Notes under the pieces: model-generated
What the model saw: the letters and a program-made list of their open reading frames with translations, nothing else
The model's database searches: none
Told to the model about the DNA's origin: nothing
Origin: an uncultured Mailhella sp.
Lineage (GTDB): Bacteria > Desulfobacterota > Desulfovibrionia > Desulfovibrionales > Desulfovibrionaceae
DNA: 8,477 nucleotides
Direction of reading: 5' to 3'
NCBI GenBank assembly: GCA_910577155.1
Contig: CAJTMS010000066.1
Span: 1-8,477 of the forward strand
Translations under genes and position numbers: made by a program
Shown: positions 1 to 6,241 of the stretch, piece by piece
Layout: each line of letters opens with the position of its first letter
Numbering within the stretch: the stretch's first letter is position 1

Positions 1-1497
1 GCCTTTTTTATCATTTGCGGGAATGTCCGTGCAAAACATTCTCCCATATACTTTTTCCGTTCCCGGAAGCTGTTCTATTTCCTCTTTCAGGGAATGGGGC
101 AGAGAAATATGCGGTTCATTTCCCTCTACCGTCAAATCCGGCGCATAAGGCTTCAAGGGGCTTAACGCATGGTTCATAAACGTAATCAATATGGTAAAAC
201 ACAAAAACAGGGTAATACTGATCGCAAAAGAACCCGCAATCAAAATCATGCTTTTCTTGTTAGAAAAGGCATGGCGCAGTCCCATAGCTGTATCTACATG
301 AAATGCTTTTGTATTGGACGCTTTTTTGAAGTTTTGGTGAGCAGTCTGATTGATATTCCCTGTTACGGCTGTTTGCGGAGATACCTTTGCGGCATTTTTA
401 GCCGGAGAACTTGACGCAATCATCACAACAAAAACACCTATTACCGTCCCCGCTAATATGCCGGGAAAGCTGAATTGAAACTGCGGCATTTCCGGGAGAT
501 ATTGTGAGTTAATCGCATTTAATACATAAACAGCAATCCATAGAATGACACTCCCCGAAAGTAACCCGACGGGAATTGCTTTCAGGCAGTATAATAATCC
601 CTCCCTGCGGATATACCGTTTAATCTGCCGCTTTGTAGCCCCAAGACAGCGCAATAAGCCGAAAAACTGTGTCCTCTCCAAAATGCTCATATTAAAGCTG
701 CTGGCGATCATAAATGTTCCAGTCATGGCAACAAGGACAAAAAGGATTGCCGCAGTAAGGTAGACTTCCAGCATGGTAGTGTCTTTGCTTTGCCCCATTA
801 AGCCAAGAAGCATAACATTTGTAGAAATCTGTTCATCTGTCAGGGAAAATTCGGCTTTTATTTCTTCATTTGCACGGTTGATATTGGTTCCGCTCTTAAA
901 TTGAATATAATTATATTCCTGATATTCTGTTTCCGGCAGGAAGCGCAGCCCACCCTCTGCCAGTTGTAATCCGTGTGCATCTGTTCCCTGCAAACTGGAA
1001 AAATCGCCATAAGTGCCTGAAATCTGATATTGCCTTGTCTGCCCGTCACTATATACAATTTCAATCGTATCTCCAATAGACAGCCCGAATTGCTCCAAGC
1101 CCTGCCTGTCTAACAATGCTTCCGTTTCCGAAACAGGGTAATGTCCCTCGGTAACTGATAAATTCATTTGTTTCGCAAGTTCCTCGCTGCTGCTTTGGAT
1201 AATCAATTCTTTTCCCTGATAGGTTGTGCTGGAAGCCATACCCAAAAAGCCGGAAACAGACACGTCTTTTCGGTTGCTGATAACGTCCGCTGTTTCTAAA
1301 GGGATATTGGAAATGATCGTATGCCAGTTTCCATACCGCCGTATGGCTTCCTCTTTTTGGGCTTTCAGGCTCATATCTGCCATTCCGAAAATTGCCGTTA
1401 CCAGCATGACAGAAATAGCAATGCAGATAATGGTAAGGCGGTTTTTCTTCTTATGGACTTTTGCATATTCTGAAACAAGACCAAGATAGCCTTTCAT
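1..1497 (-). CDS. FtsX/MacB-type ABC transporter permease, 3' end beyond window
   Basis: This is the membrane subunit of an ABC exporter or peptide-detoxification transporter, partner of the ATPase just upstream. The frame is open for all 499 codons from the ATG at 1497 to the window edge, so the C-terminus is missing. Residues about 21-39 form a first membrane span after a basic N-terminus (VHKKKNR). A roughly 200-residue extracellular domain follows, then three spans (about 244-264, 305-328, 344-363). The FtsX-type cytoplasmic loop 'LLRCLGATKRQIKRYI' sits between the first two of these. At about 410-442 a second 'LRHAFSNKK' plus hydrophobic span starts the second FtsX repeat, so the full protein should be about 800 residues or more. 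Its ATG overlaps the ATPase stop (ATGA), implying translational coupling. The family is clear; the substrate is not. The layout with two external domains differs from a ten-span BceB. Confidence 0.9.
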   Translation of the reverse strand, partial: MKGYLGLVSEYAKVHKKKNRLTIICIAISVMLVTAIFGMADMSLKAQKEEAIRRYGNWHTIISNIPLETADVISNRKDVSVSGFLGMASSTTYQGKELIIQSSSEELAKQMNLSVTEGHYPVSETEALLDRQGLEQFGLSIGDTIEIVYSDGQTRQYQISGTYGDFSSLQGTDAHGLQLAEGGLRFLPETEYQEYNYIQFKSGTNINRANEEIKAEFSLTDEQISTNVMLLGLMGQSKDTTMLEVYLTAAILFVLVAMTGTFMIASSFNMSILERTQFFGLLRCLGATKRQIKRYIRREGLLYCLKAIPVGLLSGSVILWIAVYVLNAINSQYLPEMPQFQFSFPGILAGTVIGVFVVMIASSSPAKNAAKVSPQTAVTGNINQTAHQNFKKASNTKAFHVDTAMGLRHAFSNKKSMILIAGSFAISITLFLCFTILITFMNHALSPLKPYAPDLTVEGNEPHISLPHSLKEEIEQLPGTEKVYGRMFCTDIPANDKKG

Positions 1498-2177
1498 TCG
1501 CCGCACCTCCCGAAATCTGTTATGATACCGTCCGACACCTGCAGTATCCGGTCAGCGGTAGAAGCAATGCTCCTGTTATGTGTAATCATAATGATTGTCT
1601 GTTCATACCGTTTGGACGCATTTTTCAAAAGCGCAATGACTTCATTACTGTTCTGTGTGTCAAGGTTCCCCGTTGGTTCGTCCGCTAATATCAGCATAGG
1701 GCGGGTAATCAATGCCCTGCCGATTGCCACACGCTGCTGCTGTCCGCCGGATAACTGCCGGGGGAGATGATGCCGCCGTTCCTGCAAATTCAGTACGGTC
1801 AATATTTCCTCTAAATAAGCAAGATCAGGCTTCTTATAGTCAAGCAGCAAAGGGAATGTAATATTTTGTTCGACATTCAATTCAGGTATGAGATTAAACG
1901 CCTGAAAAATAAACCCGATATTTCTGCGGCGAAAAATTGTAAGTTCTTCATCTTCCAATGTAAATATTTCTTTTCCGTCAATAAACACTTTGCCCGAAGT
2001 CGGCGTATCCAGCGCACCGATCATATTGAGAAGCGTGCTTTTTCCAGAGCCGGACTCTCCGACAACTGCAACAAACTCACCCTTAGAAACAGAAAAATTT
2101 ACCTCTTTGAGTGCGTGAACGGCGGTTTCCCCCTCGCCATATGTTTTACAGATAGAATTTACTTCCAATAAGTTCAT
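1494..2177 (-). CDS. ABC transporter ATP-binding protein, MacB/LolD type
   Basis: This cytoplasmic ATPase of 227 residues, the usual length for the MacB/LolD/BceA-like class, powers the FtsX-type permease encoded next. All nucleotide-binding motifs are intact: A-loop Tyr13, Walker A GESGSGKST at 40-48, Q-loop Gln92, signature LSGGQQQR at 142-149, Walker B LILADEP with Asp166 and Glu167, D-loop NLD, and H-loop His200. The ATG overlaps the stop of the DUF308 gene by ATGA, and its own TGA overlaps the permease ATG in the same way. The three genes should therefore be translated together. Family knowledge links such ATPases to lipoprotein release, macrolide or antimicrobial-peptide export and peptide resistance. 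The adjacent two-component system favours a role in envelope stress or peptide resistance, but that is inference. Confidence 0.96.
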   Translation of the reverse strand: MNLLEVNSICKTYGEGETAVHALKEVNFSVSKGEFVAVVGESGSGKSTLLNMIGALDTPTSGKVFIDGKEIFTLEDEELTIFRRRNIGFIFQAFNLIPELNVEQNITFPLLLDYKKPDLAYLEEILTVLNLQERRHHLPRQLSGGQQQRVAIGRALITRPMLILADEPTGNLDTQNSNEVIALLKNASKRYEQTIIMITHNRSIASTADRILQVSDGIITDFGRCGE

Positions 2178-2731
2178 TTTGTACCTCCATTGTTCTTGTT
2201 TCTATAAATCAGTCCAAGCAGTAATTCAATTACGCATGATAAAAATAATAGACCGCTGAAAATTTTTGCAAATGGCTCTAAGCCGCCAAATCCAAAAGTG
2301 AATATCACAAGTGCCATGCCGCCGCCCGCAACAAGCAGGGAAAGAATGACTAATAGAGCTTTCAGTCTGCTTTCCGCACACAAGGCAGCTATAAAGTATA
2401 CGACACTTTCAATCAGCAGCAATACGCCCAAAAAAACGGGCATAATACTAATCAGGTAACGGAAATAAACAATGCTTAAAATCCCAAACAGGATTGCCGC
2501 AGCCGTTATGAAAAGATTTAAAGTTACAATATGCTTTTCCTCCCTGTCCCTGCCGGAAAGAAAGTCTAAGATACCTAATGCGCCATTCAAAATGGCATAA
2601 GCCGCAACCACATAGATTATGCTGCCTTGTAGAAATTCCGGGAACAGAAGCGTTACAAGCCCCATAGCCCCAAGCAGGGCAGCCCGTAAACCAGACCACC
2701 TTGCAATCTTTTTGAATTGTAAAAAAGTCAT
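2174..2731 (-). CDS. DUF308/HdeD-family membrane protein
   Basis: The product is an integral membrane protein of 185 residues made of about six hydrophobic spans with short loops, for example 'GSIIYVVAAYAILNGALGIL' and 'LFITAAAILFGILSIVYF'. The repeated pattern of a span ending in small residues followed by a short basic linker (SGRDREEKH) is that of the DUF308/HdeD family. HdeD gives acid-stress protection in enterobacteria; the role of Firmicutes members is unknown. The start is set by AGGAGG nine bases upstream of the ATG. That ribosome binding site lies in the loop of an 11-bp inverted repeat. The gene ends in an ATGA overlap with the ATPase, so it belongs to the transporter operon and may be an accessory subunit (inference). 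Confidence 0.88.
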   Translation of the reverse strand: MTFLQFKKIARWSGLRAALLGAMGLVTLLFPEFLQGSIIYVVAAYAILNGALGILDFLSGRDREEKHIVTLNLFITAAAILFGILSIVYFRYLISIMPVFLGVLLLIESVVYFIAALCAESRLKALLVILSLLVAGGGMALVIFTFGFGGLEPFAKIFSGLLFLSCVIELLLGLIYRNKNNGGTK

Positions 2732-2774
2732 AGATGTTATCCTCCTTTCGTTCTACAAGAAGAATAACATCTAT
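2730..2774 (-). promoter_or_regulatory. Inverted repeat enclosing the DUF308 ribosome binding site
   Basis: The arms ATAGATGTTAT and ATAACATCTAT (11 bp, perfect) flank a 23-base loop. On the transcript the loop ends with AGGAGG, and the distal arm runs into the first two bases of the ATG start codon. It could act as a translation-controlling hairpin or as a DNA operator. The repeat is seen directly; any function is inference. Confidence 0.5.
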
Positions 2775-2799
2775 TTCCTACTCCCAAGTGAATTGAAAC

Positions 2800-2813
2800 T
2801 TACAATTTTGTAA
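2800..2813. promoter_or_regulatory. TNACA-N4-TGTAA box, candidate response-regulator site
   Basis: TTACAATTTTGTAA matches the inverted motif TNACA-N4-TGTAA described for BceR-type response regulators of peptide-sensing systems. It overlaps the stop codon of the kinase gene and lies about 70 bases before the DUF308-ATPase-permease genes, where an internal regulated promoter would be expected. No convincing -35/-10 pair was found between the box and the gene. The motif is AT-rich, so chance occurrence is possible. Confidence 0.45.
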
Positions 2814-3846
2814 TTTTATCTGAATTTAGAAAAGTGATATTGAAAACACTTCCCTTGCCTAACTCGCTGTCTACGGTAATGTTTCCGTCGTGGGCTTCTA
2901 TGATCGCTTTGGCAAGCGGCAGACCAAGCCCTATCCCCTGTGTATCTTTAGAAAAACGGCTGCGGTAAAAGCGTTTGAAAATGTAATGTATATCTTCCGG
3001 GTGAATACCGCTGCCAGTATCTTTTATTGTAATCTGCGTCAGGTCAGGAAGCCCTTTCCAATCAATCACAACCCGGTCACCTGTGCCTGTATGGTCTAAA
3101 GCATTTTTCACAATGTTGCTGATTGCTTCGATAATCCAGTCGCGGTCACAAAAAAGCGTGATGTTATCAGCCCCGGATAAAATAATTTCTTTTCTTTCCT
3201 GCTTCGCCCGGTATGCAAAATGTAATTCAATATCTTTTACCATATCAGCTACGTTTTCAACGCTTTTTTCTATGATGATAGTACCAGCGTCTAATTTCGT
3301 AATTTCCAGCAGATTTTGTACCAGCGTTTCAATTCTGTTTAGCTCCTGCTCTGATAATATGGTAAATTTCTTTATTTCAGGCAGTCTTTCCGCTTCTCCC
3401 TGCACCATTTCGTTATAGATACTCAATGCGGCAATAGGCGTTTTGAACTGATGTGAAATATCCGATATGGTATCCCTTAAAAATTCCTTTGAGCGCAATT
3501 CATTTTCAGCATGGGCGTTTAATACAGCAGCCAAGGTGTTCACCGAATGGAACAGTTTATATAATTCACCCTCCCTGTCACAAGCAATGCGGGCGTTGGT
3601 ATCGCCTTTCAGGTATTTGTCGATTGCTGATACAGCTACCCCGATCAATTTATGCTGCTGATAAAAATACCAAAAACAAACAGCCGCTATGCCGCCTCCC
3701 GATATAACAGAAAGAACGGAAATGAACGGTATGCAGCTATCACGGAATACCCATATCCCTATCTGCGACAATAGTAAAAAGCCAGCTATAAAAACGGTTA
3801 TCCCTGTAAATAAAAATTTGGTATCTCTGTTTGTAAACAATTCCAT
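2800..3846 (-). CDS. Sensor histidine kinase with very short extracytoplasmic loop
   Basis: This membrane sensor kinase (348 residues) is the partner of the response regulator upstream. Two spans at about 11-34 and 40-62 are separated by only some five residues (RDSCI). An external ligand domain is therefore absent, and sensing is probably within the membrane or through the transporter. A HAMP-like linker (about 63-115) leads to the H-box DISHQFKTP with phospho-acceptor His132, the N-box around Asn244 and Asn248, G1 DTGSGI at 276-281, the F-box FKRFY and G2 GIGLGL at 304-309. All are intact. The start at 3846 is preferred over an in-frame ATG at 3873 because GAGGTGG lies just upstream of it. 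The later start also leaves an 8-base gap to the regulator stop instead of an overlap. The H-box differs from classical BceS (HExKTP), so the match to that class is partial. Confidence 0.93.
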   Translation of the reverse strand: MELFTNRDTKFLFTGITVFIAGFLLLSQIGIWVFRDSCIPFISVLSVISGGGIAAVCFWYFYQQHKLIGVAVSAIDKYLKGDTNARIACDREGELYKLFHSVNTLAAVLNAHAENELRSKEFLRDTISDISHQFKTPIAALSIYNEMVQGEAERLPEIKKFTILSEQELNRIETLVQNLLEITKLDAGTIIIEKSVENVADMVKDIELHFAYRAKQERKEIILSGADNITLFCDRDWIIEAISNIVKNALDHTGTGDRVVIDWKGLPDLTQITIKDTGSGIHPEDIHYIFKRFYRSRFSKDTQGIGLGLPLAKAIIEAHDGNITVDSELGKGSVFNITFLNSDKITKL

Positions 3847-3854
3847 GCTCCACC

Positions 3855-4541
3855 TCAACAAATAATGTTCCATTTATACCCCATGCGCCTGATATTGAGA
3901 AGCATTTGCGGCTCGCTGGGATTGTCCTCAATTTTGATACGCAGTCTGCGGATATAAACAGTCAGTGTATTACTGTCAACATAATTTCCGTCACCGTCCC
4001 ATAATTTCTGTAATATCTGCTCTTTAGACAACAGGACGTTAGGATTTTGCATAAACAGACAAAGCAATTTATATTCCGCTGCGGTCAAGTCCAATAGTTC
4101 CCCGTTTTTATATGCCTGTCCTTGCAGGAGCAGGACTTTAATACCATTTGAGTGAAGCTCTGTATTGGCAGAGCCAAAGTCATTTGCCCGGCGAAGCAGG
4201 GCATTGATCCGCGACATTAACACACTAACCTTAAATGGTTTCGTAATATAGTCGTCACCGCCTATATCCAAGCCCATAATCACATTGATTTCCTCGTCTG
4301 AAACCGTTAAAAATATGATTGGTACTTTTGATGTCTGCCGGACTTTCCGGCAAATTTCAAAGCCGGAACCGTCGGGGAGGGAAACGTCTAAAATCAGTAA
4401 ATCGTACTTTCCCTCCGTCCATGCGGTATCAGCTTCTTTTATTGTCCTCGCAATGTCTAATTCAAATCCCGCCTTTTGAAAAGCAAATGTCAGTCCGTTA
4501 ATCAGGCTCAAATCATCTTCCAACAATAATATTTTACTCAT
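3855..4541 (-). CDS. OmpR/PhoB-family response regulator
   Basis: This DNA-binding response regulator of 228 residues has the normal full length. The receiver domain (1 to about 118) holds the acidic pair Asp9/Asp10, phospho-acceptor Asp52 in LLILDVSLPDGSG, Thr79 and Lys101 in YITKPF. A winged-helix output domain follows from about 130, with LTAAEYKLL and the recognition-helix stretch 'SNTLTVYIRRLRIKIED'. The C-terminus NIRRMGYKWNIIC keeps the family's wing hairpin. AAAGGATG precedes the ATG. The stop lies in the ribosome binding site of the kinase gene, so the two are cotranscribed. It presumably controls the transporter genes downstream. Its first 119 bases are repeated with about 93% identity at 5333-5451. 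No clear promoter was seen directly upstream, so it may depend on read-through or on a promoter too weak to recognise. Confidence 0.95.
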   Translation of the reverse strand: MSKILLLEDDLSLINGLTFAFQKAGFELDIARTIKEADTAWTEGKYDLLILDVSLPDGSGFEICRKVRQTSKVPIIFLTVSDEEINVIMGLDIGGDDYITKPFKVSVLMSRINALLRRANDFGSANTELHSNGIKVLLLQGQAYKNGELLDLTAAEYKLLCLFMQNPNVLLSKEQILQKLWDGDGNYVDSNTLTVYIRRLRIKIEDNPSEPQMLLNIRRMGYKWNIIC

Positions 4542-4614
4542 TTTTCATCCTTTTCCGTTTTTCTGTGTCCTTTGCATCAGCCATAACAGACTGAATCCAT
4601 TCTGCATTATTTCA
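4534..4614 (-). other. Possible C-terminal remnant of a gene preceding the response regulator
   Basis: An open stretch after a TGA at 4612-4614 reads NNAEWIQSVMADAKDT... and ends KRMKNE with a TAA overlapping the regulator ATG (ATGAGTAA). The ending resembles that of the small membrane protein at 5444-5581 (...TRDKNE, ATGAGTAG), and the DNA here aligns loosely with the region before 5451. It may be the decayed end of a homologous small gene. No start signal was found. Confidence 0.3.
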
Positions 4615-4619
4615 GGAGC

Positions 4620-4718
4620 TTAAAAGCGTCTACTGGTAACCTTAATAGACGCCTCCTCTTTTTTCTCACCTGCTAACACCGTCTTGTGAAAATGAATCCG
4701 ATGTTTTACTTGTATCAT
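4620..4718 (-). other. Possible 32-residue ORF ending in the hairpin
   Basis: An ATG at 4718 opens a 32-codon frame (MIQVKHRIHFHKTVLAG..., ending VTSRRF) that stops at 4620 and reads through the hairpin at 4626-4652. It is very basic and matches no family I recognise. Only a weak AGGA lies about 12 bases upstream. It begins shortly after the stop of the 151-residue ABC-like gene. It could be a leader peptide, a gene remnant or chance. Confidence 0.25.
4626..4652. terminator. Terminator-like hairpin
   Basis: A 7-bp perfect stem GCGTCTA/TAGACGC has a 13-base loop. On the plus strand it is followed by CTCC and then CTTTTTT; on the minus strand by TTTTA. It lies downstream of the 151-residue ABC-like gene and could end that transcript. 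A related hairpin with a nearly identical stem lies at 7921-7952. The orientation of action is uncertain. Confidence 0.45.
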
Positions 4719-4732
4719 AGCTTTATTTTTTC

Positions 4733-5188
4733 CTAGAGATAAATAATCTCATCACAGATACCCGTTGACGGTTCTCCCATATACCCAATGTGCAAATTTC
4801 CACTTAGAGATAGTTCCGTTAACATCCGATCCAAATTTTCTGCATCTTCCATCGTCACTCCCTCATACAAACCGCATATTACATAGTCCTCTGCCCCTAA
4901 AAGTATCACACCTGTTAATAACAGCCTGCTCCTCTCACCTACAGATAACGAACCTACATTTGCATTTTTATCAATCTTTGCAAACTCCAATAATCCTTCA
5001 AGGGTATCATCTGGATTTTTATAGTTCTTTGTTTTCCTAATACTATCCAGATATTCAAAGCAGGTTATATGATCTGGCAATATTTCATCAGCTACAAATA
5101 CCACTCTTGTCTTTCCCTCAAACACATTCTCTGCAAAATACTGCTTGAGCTTTTTTTCACTTCCTACATAACCTTTCACTGTATACAT
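4733..5188 (-). CDS. ABC-ATPase-like protein lacking Walker A
   Basis: The product is a 151-residue soluble protein that reads like the second part of an ABC nucleotide-binding domain. Residues 31-50 (VADEILPDHITCFEYLDSI) resemble the stretch after the Q-loop ('lpdhlTv.EyL'). LSVGERSRLLLTGVILL at 81-97 matches the signature LSGGQ helix. AEDYVIC with a following LYEG sits where Walker B DEP should be, and the terminal CDEIIYL matches the usual 'aDriiyL' end. No P-loop is present in the first 30 residues, the catalytic Asp-Glu of Walker B is absent and the H-loop histidine is not evident. ATP hydrolysis is therefore unlikely. GGGAG lies nine bases before the ATG, so the gene has a proper start. 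It may be a regulatory or structural partner of an ABC permease, or a degenerate paralogue. The ABC assignment is inference from motif order; no exact family is recognised. Confidence 0.72.
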   Translation of the reverse strand: MYTVKGYVGSEKKLKQYFAENVFEGKTRVVFVADEILPDHITCFEYLDSIRKTKNYKNPDDTLEGLLEFAKIDKNANVGSLSVGERSRLLLTGVILLGAEDYVICGLYEGVTMEDAENLDRMLTELSLSGNLHIGYMGEPSTGICDEIIYL

Positions 5189-5282
5189 TTTATTTTCTCC
5201 CTCAATTGTCTATTTCATTTTTTATGGATTTTTTCTTATGCCTATGATAATTAACTTACTCATACAAAGACTGGTATTTCCT

Positions 5283-5332
5283 CTATGAACTTAGCCTTAA
5301 TCCTTTTAACACAAATCCAGAAAGCACCAGAA
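5283..5332 (-). pseudogene. Possible C-terminal tail of a lost membrane protein gene
   Basis: Directly after the break in the response-regulator fragment one frame reads LLVLSGFVLKGLRLSS followed by TAG at 5283. A hydrophobic stretch with a basic end is compatible with the last residues of a permease that once preceded the 151-residue gene. The stretch is too short for proof. Confidence 0.2.
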
Positions 5333-5451
5333 GCGGTATCAGCTTCTTTTACTGTCCGTGCAATGTCTAATTCAAATCCCGCCTTTTAAAAAGCGAATGT
5401 CAGTCCGTTAATCAGGCTTAAATCATCTTCCAATAATAATATTCTACTCAT
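5333..5451 (-). pseudogene. Truncated response regulator fragment, duplicate of the 5' end of the gene at 4541
   Basis: The first 119 bases (about 40 codons) of an OmpR-type response regulator begin MSRILLLEDDLSLINGL. They align without gaps to 4423-4541 with eight mismatches, about 93% identity. Codon 22 is TAA where the intact gene has CAA, and homology ends sharply at 5333. The Asp phospho-acceptor and the whole output domain are missing, so the piece cannot act as a regulator. Its ATG overlaps the stop of the small membrane protein (ATGAGTAG), so it was once the next gene of the GntR-ABC operon. The divergence argues against a very recent tandem duplication and for joining of two related regulator genes. 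Confidence 0.88.
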
Positions 5452-5581
5452 TTTTATCCCTCGTTTGTTTTTGAGGATTGTTGTCTTTGCCCTTTTTTTT
5501 CCTATATTCTTTGATAGCCTTGTTTCTAAGCGGTATTCCAACACCAAGTAGAAGCACCACAAATAAAACAGTAAAATCCAT
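5444..5581 (-). CDS. Small single-span membrane protein with basic tail
   Basis: A 45-residue product starts MDFTVLFVVLLLGVGIPL, giving one hydrophobic span (about residues 3-18). A strongly charged, mostly basic tail follows (KEYRKKKGKD..., ending RDKNE). The ATG is preceded by GAGGTG at a spacing of five bases and lies nine bases after the permease stop. Its stop overlaps the start of the response-regulator fragment. Ribosome binding site, tight spacing and topology all support a real gene in the operon. No family is recognised. A small subunit that stabilises or tunes the ABC permease is one possibility (inference). An overlapping frame starting with GTG at 5589 runs into the regulator fragment but has no matching start signal. 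Confidence 0.68.
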   Translation of the reverse strand: MDFTVLFVVLLLGVGIPLRNKAIKEYRKKKGKDNNPQKQTRDKNE

Positions 5582-5590
5582 GTTCTCACC

Positions 5591-6187
5591 TCACATTTCT
5601 TTATTTTTCAATATCTTAATAGACACCAATATGGAAACAACATACATTGCAATAACAAAAATAACAGCTAATAACATTAGCAGAACAGGGGAATTGATAA
5701 TTGTAAAAAGCAGCTTATTTTCACCAACAGGAATTTTTGTAATGAGCAACAAGGTTATCAAAAATCCTGCAACTGGGATATACATAAACACCCTGCCTTT
5801 GATAGAGCCAAATTTATAATATCCGGGCAGTTGAAAAACTGTATAAAGAGCAAAAAGGAATATCCCTATGACAGCAGCACTTATATAATCGAATATGCTA
5901 ATGGTTTCTCCCAAAATGGTTAATATGATAGGGTGAGAAACTAAAGAAAATATCAGTGCAGTTAAGCCCATGATAATGATAAAAATATATCGCCCAATAA
6001 CCATGTCACTTTTTCGGATCGGTAAAATACCGTAAAGCCGTTCCATAGAGTTTTTTTCTGTAATCGAAAAGGTATATCCCGTTGTCATGGCAATAAAGCA
6101 CATGGCAAATGAAATCCCTGTCAGTAAAGAACGGTTGATAGCGGCAAATACAACAGGCAATACCATTGTGAAACATATTGTTTTCAC
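5591..6187 (-). CDS. ABC-2-type transporter permease, N-terminus disrupted
   Basis: This membrane subunit is the partner of the YtrB-like ATPase upstream. From a GTG at 6187 it has 198 residues with about six spans, including 'FTMVLPVVFAAINRSLLTGI', 'FIIIMGLTALIFSLV' and 'LLMLLAVIFVIAMYVVSIL'. The cytoplasmic motif TEKNSMERLYGILPIRKSDMVIGRYI is typical of ABC-2 permeases next to GntR/ABC pairs in Firmicutes. The frame extends upstream to an ATG at 6241 that overlaps the ATPase stop by eight bases, but codon 7 there is TAA. The natural protein was probably 216 residues (MSNIWK-x-AKLDFSLVKPYV...). Starts after the stop (GTG 6187 or later ATGs) have no visible ribosome binding site, so the gene may be poorly expressed or dead. 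The substrate is unknown. Confidence 0.82.
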   Translation of the reverse strand: MKTICFTMVLPVVFAAINRSLLTGISFAMCFIAMTTGYTFSITEKNSMERLYGILPIRKSDMVIGRYIFIIIMGLTALIFSLVSHPIILTILGETISIFDYISAAVIGIFLFALYTVFQLPGYYKFGSIKGRVFMYIPVAGFLITLLLITKIPVGENKLLFTIINSPVLLMLLAVIFVIAMYVVSILVSIKILKNKEM

Positions 6188-6241
6188 ATAGGGCTTTACT
6201 AAAGAAAAATCCAGTTTTGCTTATTTCCAAATATTACTCAT
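6188..6241 (-). other. Disrupted 5' end of the permease gene, in-frame TAA
   Basis: The ATG at 6241 overlaps the ATPase stop, as expected for the authentic permease start. It reads MSNIWK, then TAA at 6221-6223, then continues in the same frame AKLDFSLVKPYV into the conserved permease. One substitution, for example CAA to TAA, would explain it. Confidence 0.7.

Noticed and set aside
858..1688. Several 70-90 codon frames on both strands inside the FtsX permease and ATPase genes
   Set aside because: They are shadows of long, motif-bearing genes and have no start signals of their own.
3847..3873. Upstream ATG for the kinase, giving nine more residues
   Set aside because: It overlaps the response regulator end and lacks a ribosome binding site; GAGGTGG sits properly before the ATG at 3846.
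5386..5589. A 67-codon frame from a GTG that runs into the response-regulator fragment
   Set aside because: Its first part is the wrong frame of the small membrane protein gene, which has the better ribosome binding site and hydrophobic profile. Phase agreement with the fragment is chance.
5386..6223. Reassignment of TAA to glutamine
   Set aside because: Intact genes in the same window end with TAA (for example the ABC ATPase at 6234 and the kinase at 2800), so the standard code applies.
6006..6230. 74-codon minus-strand frame over the permease 5' end
   Set aside because: It is out of frame with the conserved permease sequence; the in-phase frame from 6241 with a TAA explains the region better.
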